Origin: Rhynochetos jubatus
Taxonomy: Eukaryota; Chordata; Aves; Eurypygiformes; Rhynochetidae
Direction of reading: 5' to 3'
NCBI GenBank assembly: GCA_027574665.1
Contig: CM050657.1
Coordinates: forward strand, 27,341,408 to 27,405,407
Length of the DNA stretch: 64,000 nucleotides
Position 1 is the stretch's first letter, and each line of letters opens with the position of its first letter. Of this stretch, positions 41,280-52,000 are shown piece by piece. The position numbers and the translations under genes were made by a program. The notes beneath the pieces were generated by a model. The model was not told where the DNA came from and searched no databases. It saw nothing but the letters and a program-made list of their open reading frames with translations.

Positions 41280-41830
41280 CACCGGCAGCCGTGAACTGTC
41301 CCGCTGGGCTTAGTGACTTCGCAGGCTGCGGCAACGCGGCGAGCCCGGCTGTGCCGCAGCCACGCTCTCAAGGCCCGTTTTGGGCACAGCCGTACGGAGA
41401 GCGGCTCCGGTGGGGAGAGGCCCCCCCCTAGGGGCCGCCGGGCGGGCGGCAGGCCTGGGGCCGGCGGAGAGTGGTCAGTGAGATCCCGTGTCTGCAGGAT
41501 GGAAAGGGCAAGGGACGGATGCGGCTGGCGGGAGGGCTCTGATTAAAAAAGCAGCACCCGTGCCCGGTGTAGGGCTGCCACCAGGCCTGGCTGTGCCTGC
41601 TAAACACATATGGCACCTGTGAAAGACTGAGGGGTCGGAGACGGAGCAATGGGGATGACGCCTTGGAATCACGGCAGCATGAGCGAAACCCTCCCTGCCA
41701 GACGGGCACAGGGCACGGCTCGGTGTGTGGGCCCCTGAGACGCCCACAGCCCTGCGCCACAGCACCGAGGGCACAGGGAAGCGGCTTTCACCACCCACAC
41801 GGCTGCCCGCGCCTGTGCGGCTGACGGGGA
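41280..41830. promoter_or_regulatory. GC/CpG-rich block upstream of the cyclase gene
   Basis: A separate GC-rich stretch with frequent CpG, including GGGGCCGCCGGGCGGGCGGC near 41431, lies about 1 kb before the island that holds the cyclase start codon, with AT-rich DNA between. It could be an alternative promoter or upstream 5' UTR exon region of the cyclase gene, or a regulatory island. No coding exon is recognised. Confidence 0.5.
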
Positions 41831-42279
41831 ACGGAAACTCGTCTTCAGAGTGGGAGAGTGTTTTTCCCCAAATAGTTCTCCATCTCAGGAATCGCTAAAG
41901 TGACCTGCAAATAATTATCCCAAAAATAAACCTAGGAAATAAGAAAACTCTGCCAGGCACTAAAACTCCTTAATTCATTGCATCTAAAACCTTTCTCATT
42001 GCATCTAAACCCTGCTAACATCCCCACTGCTGTCCTTTCCTCTCAGACAGGCTGGACCACGGGCAGTCGTGTGCAAGCGGCTTCATCTCCTGCTTCTCAT
42101 CAGGCCGATGGCAGCAACGCACAGCTCAGCGGCATCCACCGGCCGGCCGAAAGCTGCTGCTTCTCCTGACAAACCAGTCCTTGGTCAAGCCTGGTTGTTG
42201 ACTCCACCTTTACTGTTCCTGCTCTGCTAGGAGCGGGTTTAAGAAAGCCGTGGAAGCAGACACCGTCCCCTTGTCACCC

Positions 42280-43080
42280 TCCTGGCCGCTCGCCGGGGCC
42301 TGTGAGCCTGGCTGTGCTGTGTCCAGCTGGCCCTGACCACACCGTGGCCCGGCCGTATGCGCCGCAGGCGCCGGCAGCGGGAAGCCAGGAGCGGGAAACT
42401 GCCGTGGCCTGCAATCCTGCCAGGGATGCCGGTTCACCGAGATGCTCCTCGGCATCCCGCGGGATCCCTGCAACACCGGCGGCTACAGGAAACCCGCGTT
42501 TTCAGCTGCAAACCAGACAGGCCTGGCGGGCAGGGGAAGGAGACCTCCAACTGCGCCTTTCTGGGCAGCTCCCGGTGCTCCTCTGCCTGCGGCCACCGGC
42601 CGCCGCCGCGCTGGCAGCCGCGGGCGAGAGCAGCGGGGCCGGGCCTGGCCGTGCCACCGCCCCCCGGGCAGGCAGCGGGGCGGGCGCGGCGGGAGGCGGT
42701 GGCGCGGGGGGCGGTGGCCGGAGCCCGCGGCCGGCGGCGGCAGGATGGTGAGCGGCCCGAGGGGCAGGCGGGGGCGCGGACTGGGGGGGGGTGTGTGTGT
42801 GTGTGTCGCCGAGGCCGGGCCGCGGGGTCAGGCAGGCAATGCGGACCCTCCTCCGGCCGCGGGCGGTGCCAGGCTGCCGCCGGGATGGCAGCGGGGGCCA
42901 GTCGGGACAGACCGCTGCTGTCGGGGGCGCGCAGGCAGCTCTTGTCGGGGACAGACAGACCCTCTCGCCCTTCATTCCCTCCTGGCCCGAGAGACCAGCC
43001 GGCTGAGCCGCCCGCCTGCCGTGCCAGCGGCAGGATGCTAACCCGCACGGCTTTGGGGCACCGGGACCACGGCCCTGCTG
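42280..43080 (+). promoter_or_regulatory. CpG-island promoter of the GUCY1B2-like gene
   Basis: A dense CpG island spans the start codon at 42745 and the exon 1 donor. No TATA box is evident. The transcription start must lie upstream of 42745. A short GT run at about 42790-42806 is in the first part of intron 1. An island at a tissue-restricted cyclase gene suggests broad or developmental control, which is inference only. Confidence 0.75.
42745..42747 (+). CDS. Cyclase exon 1 coding part (start codon only)
   Basis: ATG followed at once by the donor GTGAGC. The next exon starts TATGGATTTATAAAT, giving MYGFIN, the conserved N-terminus of beta subunits, so the initiator methionine stands alone in its exon. 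As I recall, GUCY1B1 has a similarly tiny first coding exon. The -3 base is A. The frame is open upstream to an ATG at 42442, but that stretch is GC-rich and unlike any cyclase. Confidence 0.8.
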
Positions 43081-46000
43081 CTGTGATAGTGCTACTTGCG
43101 GTTCCTCGTTTAACACCTCCCCCCCCCCATCTCCAGCGTACGGGTCGCCAGTACTAACGCAAAACCCAAGTCACTGCAAAGCCAAACTTAACCTCCTGCG
43201 GCTGCAGCGCCGATGGCTGCTGCTCCAGCCGCCGCCGGGGCCGTGCCCTCGCCGCATGCATGGCAGCGCAGATGCCCGAGCCTGCTCCCTGGGTCCTTAC
43301 CTGCCAAACAGCGCTGGGGTGTGTTTGCTCTGCCTCGCTGGAGGCTTGTGAAACGCTGAGATACAGGCGGTGCTGTTTACCGGAAGACATAACGGCTGTC
43401 CAACGTTATGACTCTCTCTTTTGCAATATAAAATGAACAGCGGAATCTCAAATACAAAAAGGTGGCATGTTTGGGCTGTGTTTTGAAAATCAGTGTGTCT
43501 TTTCCATGTGGGTATATTTGCTTTTGCAGTATGGATTTATAAATACGTGCCTGAAGTCTTTGGTGGTTGAAAAGTACGGTGAAGAAACATGGGAAAAATT
43601 AAGGTAATGTGGTCCCAGTAAATGTAGTGCATTGGAAGAAAATGCCCCGGAATTTAGATTATAATTTCTCACTGGTGAATGGCAGCTGATGTGTATCTCA
43701 AGTAATTATTAGAAGTAACTAGCAGGGCAAAAGCAAGAGTTTCTTACCTTGTAACACTTCATACTCTGATACTAATTTGTCCCAATTAATTTGTTATATC
43801 AGATAATTAAGGATGACATTTAGTCTTATAGACAATTGTGCAGCAGACTCGCTGGCTCACTGTGACAGTATTGAAAAGTAATTACACTGAAAAGATGTCG
43901 TCCTTGATATCTGGAGTCGGTTTAATTCCAGTACTTTCAAAAAAGCAGCTAAATATATCATCCTCTCCGATCTTGTCTTTATGAGCTATATGGTATCTGA
44001 AAAGATATAAAGATATATATAAATGATACTTAGATACATACTTATAATAGCCATTGAAGCCAATGGAAAAATCAAGTTTTTGGTCAAGACTGTGGAGACC
44101 CAAGAGCTTAATGTTGTGGCCACACTGAATGACAAGCCGGTAGACCAGAGGACAAACTAAGACTCCGCTTGCTCTAGCACCCCACAGTATGGTGCCCTAA
44201 TCCTTGAAAGAGTTTACCGTAATACTGTAATGTGAAATAGCAGAAATGGAGAGATGGACATCACCATCCAGCCGTGTTAAAGCAACACTCTTAAACCATC
44301 GGGGGAAGTAGCGGGGTCCAATATAACGCTTGAAGGAGGTTAAGGAGTGGGTTAACAGCAAACAGTGCTTAATGAAAGCCACTTGGGTCACCCAAGCATG
44401 TTATATTTACAGCACAAGAATATTGTCTTCTCTGTTGCAGACTGCAGGCTGGAGTCCAAGATTCTTTCTTGACTTTTGAGGTTTACAAAGATGAGATCAC
44501 AATGCAGCTTGTTGACAAAGCCTGCAAAATATTAGGTATGTGTCACCGTGCCTCAAAATTGAACTATCCTGGGTCAAGCCTGAGAACGCAGCCCAGGTTT
44601 TAGTCTCCCGTGCTCTTTGGAATATCCTCCCTATGCTGCAAATTTTCTGCATTCAATCTTAACCCACCTGACAGCATTTCAACAATTTCCAAGCCTTTCT
44701 TACTCATTAAGGTATCTTTATTTTGCCAGGTGTTCCTGCTGACATGGTTCTGAGAGAGTTTGGAGAGTATTTCTTTGAATTCTGTAAACGCTCAGGCTAC
44801 GACCACATGCTGAGGACACTGGGTGGCAATCTCTACGAGTTCATAGAGAACCTGGATGCATTGCACAGCTACCTGTCCCTTTCTTACCAGGCAAGTTTGA
44901 GTACTAATTACTGAGCAGGTATGGGTGGACTCTGCCAGAGCTTGCAACACAAGGAACAGCATCTCATAGGTGTGAACTAATAATGGAAAAAGATGCTATA
45001 ACAGGCTTTCCCGTGTTCTGATTACTCCAAAATGTTAGGACAATTAAAAAAATATTTTTTTCTGAGTAGTTCTCAACATTAGATGTTATTTAGTGCATTG
45101 GCTGTAATGCATAGTAGGTTTTCTTTCACAGGAGAGCATATTTAATTTTCTGTTTTTCAGCTTATTCATATTACTGCTTATTTTGTTAAGATGTGGGATG
45201 CTTTTGTACAGGAGGAATTCACCAGTATTCTTTATCATAAGAAAATATTGAGGTTTTGGTTATGTTTGTTTTTCCTCAGGAGATGAACGCACCATCTTTT
45301 AGAGTAGAAAAGAATGAAGACGGGTCGATGCATTTACACTACTATTCAGACAGAAGAGGTCTGTGCCATATCGTGCCAGGTAATCAGCCAGAATGCAGAG
45401 TACAGATCAGCTGGTGATGCCCTATATTGGCAGGTATACTTTGCTCAGATCTCAGAATCTTTCTTCAGGTGAGGACTGGCCATGGAATTGAGGCCTGGTA
45501 GAGTTTAGTCACCAGACATCTGACCTCAGTTTTCCCCTACTGCCTGGTCACTCCTAGCTCCCCGTATCTTCCATCAAGGTTTGCACTATGACAACCCAGG
45601 CCATAAGTGCCCATTCCTGCTATAGAACCCCTACAGAATTCCCTTCCTGGAAGAAAAACTAAAGTTCACGGTGTGTATTGTGTCTAACTGTTGATTAGTT
45701 CCCAGTGACTCATGCTCCTTGAATTACAGTGAAGTAGAAATTACAGTTTATTTGAAGACATCCATCCATTCTGTAATAAATACTACAGCAGTACATGCAA
45801 TCTGTAAAGTCACTACTGAACTCTGCTCAAAACTGAGTCTTTACTGGCATTTATAGGAATCTCCACAGCTGTACTTGCACAAGGGTTAAACAGCTGCAAG
45901 TCTGGAAGAGATGATCATATCCCTTTCCTACATAGATGCTGCTGAATTCAGAAGTTTATCAAAACTTCCTCCTTTGTCAAAACTCATTTCGTATTCCTAT

Positions 46001-49000
46001 TGAAGCACAGAGCTATTTGGAATTTCAGACAGAGCTTTTCACATCATTGTCCAGTATTTTGCCTAATAGCTAAGCAGAAATGAGAGGACTGATTGTGCAT
46101 CTGCATGAAAGAGATTTCCTTCCTTTCAAAAGAAAATACTCTGCAACGGCTGGAACGGGTTGTTATAGCAGAATCCCTTTAGAGCCCTTGCACTTTCCGG
46201 GTTAATGGGAATTCACATTATTGCTATGTATGACTATTTGGACACGATCTTCAGGTGTCCTGCTGAGCTGCTTCTAGTGAAAATAAGCATTTGTCATCAG
46301 ACAAGACAAAAGAAACAGTAACTTAGCTCCTATGCACATATTCTTATCACGGCAACAGTAGTAGGAACGACATAGGTTGCTTGCTTCTTCCAGAGTCCTT
46401 TGGAAAAGTGATTTCTGAAACAGTATAATTCCACTGTGGGCCCTCTAAAAGGGAAAATGGGAAGGATTTGTTCTTGGCAATACTTTGTCTTTTGTTTCCC
46501 CTGCAGGGATCATCGGTGCAGCAGCCCTGGATTTTTTTAACATTGAGATTTCAATGGAAATAGTCAATCAAACAGAAGAAGAAGAAGAAGAAAGAACTGG
46601 GAAAAAAGAGCATATTGTTTTTCTTGTCACTCAAACCCCTGTATTTTCATACAAGGAAAGAAATGCCTTTTCTTCCTCACCTCAGTATCTTGCTGACTCT
46701 GAAAAAAAAATTGAGAACCCACCGAATAAAGAGGTATTTTAATATTCGTTGTCACTATATTATTAAATATGATTAAAATAAATACACACTTGAATTTCCC
46801 TTTGGATTTATTCCAACAGGACCTTGAAAAAGCCAAGAATACAACTAATGGCAGAGGAAACTCTGTTTGTCCTGTCAAGAAAAGTCACTGGAAAACAATA
46901 AGAGGAATAATCACGTTAGGAAAAGGTGAGAGATCCTTCAGAGGGAGCTTGTCATCTTTTCTGAGTCTCTTCAGCAAGCAAGTCAGTAAGCCTCCCTATC
47001 TCCACCCACCCATCCATTTTGAAGTTACCATTCATATTTCTTCTGCATCTTTTCAAAATGTTTCTGGTAAAGTTTCTTTCCGTTAGACGCTGGTAATCAA
47101 AGGAAAATTGCAGATAATAAGCATGCTTAGTAATGACAGATACTTTAACGGAATATGACTTGTCACTTCTGTCTCTTAAACAGGGTTCGCTTCTGAAAAG
47201 CATTATTCTGTAAAATGTCATTGTGTGGTACATTTGATACTTCCTTCTCATGTCATCGGGTCTAAGATGATGAATGTCAAAGAGTGTTTTTTAACTTTGG
47301 AAAGGAGTCGCAGCTACCAAGTTATCAACTGCAGTAAATTCTGAAAGCCAAATCACACCCTCAGCTACCAAAAATCTACTGCTAATCTAGTAATCTCTGT
47401 TTATGTCTTTAGATATGGTATGTTTATGTATGTTTATAAAACGAAAGGATGTTTTTCAGTTAGCATCTTTTAATTCCCCAAGAAGAATGAGAATCCAGCT
47501 CAGTATCCCCAAGCTGTCTGGATTCTGTGTGGAGGGAAGACTCGAGCCTGTGCAGAGCCACATGCAATACACGAACAGATATGTTGAGTAAGAAGTTAAT
47601 ATATATTCTAACTAAATTTTAGAGTAGTGGTATTGCTTAAAAAAAAAAAAAAATCCTTTAACAATAAATGCAGGAGTTATCAACAGCCATTTGAAAAATG
47701 AAAAACCCACATTGACACCCCCTGAAGCAGTAAGAGGTCTAAAGGTTGCAGCCTAAATTTGTAATAGTTTTCACTGGTCTCCTAAGTGACTTGAGCATTT
47801 GTTATCAAGCAGAATTTAATAGAGTAACTGTCATAGCCACCTTCTGCTGGAGAGAGGTCATTTGAAATTATCATCCTTTTGATTATTGTGGGTTACCAGA
47901 GAATTCAAGTTTATACTGTGAAGATCAAAGGCGTTGGCTGCTTCAGTCAGATGAGTCCTTTTGACTTTTTTACACATTTTATTCATTTTATGAAAATATC
48001 TGTTCACTAGCAAGCACAATCTGCTCTGTAGATTTGTGGCGATTTTGAAAAAAGCTTAGGGTAAGTAAAATAGAAACCAAGCAGTAATTTGGTCTTTGTG
48101 CTACAGACTAGGGCTCTGTGTATAGGAGACTGAACCCCAGCTCATGCTGGGTTTTTTCTCCGTAGGTGTTCCTTAGTAGCTAGCAAAGTATATTAAAATA
48201 TATACGTTTTTTGAGGGATATAGCTGTGTCTTATTGTTATGACATCTGCAACTTCACAGAGCAGCAGCATCTGCAGTTTATCTATTTCATGCATCTCATG
48301 CTCTGTGCATTTTGTGTGGTTTTAAACTCTCAGCTAACTCAGATTAGTTGCTTATGAGCTGTGTATTAAACTGTAGAACATTTAGCAGAGATTTATGCAC
48401 ATCTGTGGACCCACACACTGTTTGTCTTTGCTCACTATGATAACAAGGTCCTGTCTCACTGAGTGCTCAAAAGTAACGCTGACTGCTTTGAAGAGGTGCA
48501 CCCTGATTAAAAACTGCACATTTATCTTGCCACAGGTAAGCTCCTGAGAGGATTTGATCCTGTTTATCCCAAGAGCCTCTGGATTGACACAAAAACATTT
48601 TGCAATGGACTTCCTTTTCATATGGTTTTTGACAAAGAGGTAGGACAAGCATGGGGTAAGGACACTTAGTTTGCGTAAACCGTACAGTAATTTTCTTGTG
48701 TTTTGACTGTCCTACACTTCGCCGCTGCGTGCGCTGTGTATACAGTGCACACTCATTTGTAGCGTTTACAGAAGTGCTCTGCACAGAGACATGCAATAAA
48801 AGACACTCAGAAAAAACCTGGATCGTTTCAGACAGGAATCTCCTTTGAATTTATTGGGAATACTATGTCTGAAACAGCTGCAGGTATGCCATCAGTCTAT
48901 GTCAGCAGTCTATCTGTTACCAAACACGGAACAGAATTTTCTGAGGTTTCTGGCCACCTTCCCGTCCCTGGATGTGCCAGAGACGTGAGCTGTCCTTTAA

Positions 49001-52000
49001 ATTGGCTTTGTACTGGTAGATAGTCACCCTCTCCTCCCAGTTACCAGACTGGCTAAAGGCTTTGCTGGCAACTGAGGCTCTACATGCTTCCTGAGTCTAC
49101 TCTTACGTGCTTCTGCTGGAAAAACCGTTACCTACTAAATTGGGCAGCATGCAACCCTGTCTAGTAGGAACTGGACTCCAAAATCTCTTTACCTTCCAGG
49201 GGAGGATTGAGTCTCCCCTCCTGTGCACACATACTCTGCAGCAATTGTATTGCCTTTCCCTTCACGGCTGGTTTGTGGCTGGTTTCCAACTAGCCTGGGT
49301 TCCCAGCAAGCTACAGTTCCTCTTGCCCCAATTCTGTGCAGAGATTATTAGCTTAAGACAGAAGCTGAAAAAGGAGAAGCTGAGAATGGGACAGCAGAAG
49401 AAAGCTGAATACAGCTACTCAAGGAAGGCATTTTGGCATCACGCTGGTAGAGATTCCAGAGCACAGTCTGCTTCGTGCCACTGTCCACATGAGCCAAAGT
49501 TGAGAGTTTTAAACGTTTCAAGACATCCAGTCAGCATAAATTGATAAAATGATGAGTCCTGCACCTCTTATTGGTAGCTAGGTCACAGCTTCAGTAGCTC
49601 TGATGACAGGCAGTAAAGGCACGGTGGACATTTCTGCAGGAGTTTAGAGCTCATATATGGGCATTAAGCTAAAAGAGAATGACTAAAGCTTTACACAGCA
49701 ATGGTTAAGAGAAGGTAACCCATGGCATCCATTAGAAATTTATTTCCCAAGATATTTTTTGCCACAGCTATTTTCTTATTGGAATGCAGAACGTGCTCTG
49801 ATATCTAATTTTCTCTTGCAGCTACCTGTAAGGCTATTGTTAGGTCTACACAAATGCAAACAAGGATAATAGCAGATTGTTTTGTTTTTAACAATTGATA
49901 GGGAAGAGGGTTTGGATAATAACATTCCTTTCTGGGGTCTTTGTGTTGCTATGAAGGACACTCCTTCAGAGCTTTACAGAAATACGCTAATAAGATAGAA
50001 ACTTGTGAGTGTACATGAATAAATAGTGATCAGCTGTAGCTTGGCCTGAACCCAAACACCATATGAATTATAACACATTGTCCATATTTTCTTTCTAAGC
50101 TCAGAGTGAAGCAAGCTGGGGTGAGCATTCAAAAGATTGTACCTGGCCTTCAGACCATGGGCATCTGCTTGGATCACTATTTCAGTATTGTTCACCCAGA
50201 AGTACCCTTCACCATCTCTAGCATTCAGAAATTCATCAACAGCCAATTTGTCTTCCAGACTAGAAGAGAGATGATGCCAGAGTCATGGAAACAACGGCCA
50301 ATGCTGGAGCTGAGAGGTACTTCGTTGTTTTCAGTAGCATAAGTATTCATATTAAATCGGGAATTATGCTGGAGTTGAACTACTGTCTTTCTGTGGATGC
50401 CTGGCTTCACATAAATCCTATAAATTGCTTTGTCTTGGTGCAGTGAGGAGAGGATTAGATGGTTCTATAAAGAGAGACAGTACTTTAAGTTGCTTTTAGA
50501 CAAATCCTGCTATCACCTCACCAGATTTTGAAGGCTTTCAGTCAGAAATAATAACTGTGCTCCCATTTGAAAAGCCCAGAGTGACAGTGTTTTTCAAATG
50601 CTGCAAACCCCACATCTTTGTAGGTTTCTTGAGTAGCAGGGGCAAGGCCGAGGGAGGACTAGGTTGTTTTCTGAACCACCTCCAGTCTCAGTTATTCACA
50701 GAGCCGCAGAATTGACTCAACTCGGGTTGAGTTTGGAAGGGACCTCTGGAGATTGTCTAGTCCATCCCTCCTCAAAGCAGGGCAAAGTCAAGCAGGTTGC
50801 TCAGGACCGTGTCCAGTTGGATTTTGAATATGTTCAAGGATGGAGAGTCCACAACCTCCCTGGGCAATCCATTACAGTGTTTAAGCACCCTTACAGTAAA
50901 AAAGTTTTTTCTTACATTTAAATGGAATTCTTGCATTTCCTTTAGTGCCCATTGTCTTTTGTCTTTTCATTAGGTACCACCGGGAAAGTATTTTTTACTC
51001 CCTCCTGTCAGGTATTTACACATATCGATAAGCCCCCCTGAGGCTTGTCTTCTGTAGACTGAACAACCCCAACTCTCTTAGCTTCTCCTTATACAACATG
51101 CTCCAAGCCTTCCCAGGTCCTCCATCCTTTACTTCTTGAAACCAGGAGTGACATTTACTTTCTTCCAGTCCTCAGGAACCTCCCCCAGTCACCGTGACCT
51201 TTCAAAACTAATCGAGTGGCCTCGCCATGACACTGACCAGCTCCCTCAGCTCTCCTGGATGCATCTCATCAGGTCTCGTGGAATTATACATCCAATTTGT
51301 TTAAATGTTTACTAACCTGAACCTCCTGTGCCAACGGTAGGTCTTCGTTGCTCCAGACTATCCCACTGGTCTCAGGGCCCTGAGATTCCTGAAGGGCGAT
51401 TCTTACCTGCAAAGATGGAAGCAAAGAAGGCATTGAGTACCTTGGGCTTTTCTGACATCCTTTCTCAGCAGATCCCTTGCCCCATTCAGCAGCAGGCCTG
51501 CATTTTCACTAGACTTCCTTTTGCTTCTCATATACCAGTAGAAGCCTTTCTTGTTCCTCAACAAATGTAACTCCAGGTGGGTTTTGGCTTTTTCAACCCT
51601 GTCTCTTCTCTGGGGTGGCCTGACCCAGCTTTCACCTCTTATATTCTTTCTTGTTTTACATTTGAGGTTAGTTAGGAGCTCCTCGTTCATCCGTGTAGGC
51701 CCCTGCCATGCCTGCTTGACTTCTGCACTTTGAGATAGACCATTCCTGAATTTGGAAGAGGAGATCCTTGGAAATCAGGATATCAAACAGCTCTTCTGGA
51801 CCCTTCTTTCCAAGATAGTATCCCATGGGATTCTTCCAAGCAGGTCCTTGAATGGGACAAATTCCAGTCTCCTGAAGTCCATGAATGTGATCTTTCTCTT
51901 TTGCCTTGTTCGTGCTTCTCAGGTTCCTGCACTCCCCCATCGCACAGTCATTGCAGCCAAGGCTGCACCCAGCTTTTTCATCCATAGTTCTTCACTGTTG

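Noticed and set aside
42357-43157. 266-codon frame, and 204-codon frames on the minus strand, in the cyclase CpG island
   Set aside because: Same GC-rich artefact. They overlap one another and the real exon 1, with no family resemblance.
49107-49544. 145-codon frame in cyclase intron 8
   Set aside because: Not bounded by splice sites that fit the cyclase frame and resembles nothing known. The flanking exons join correctly without it.
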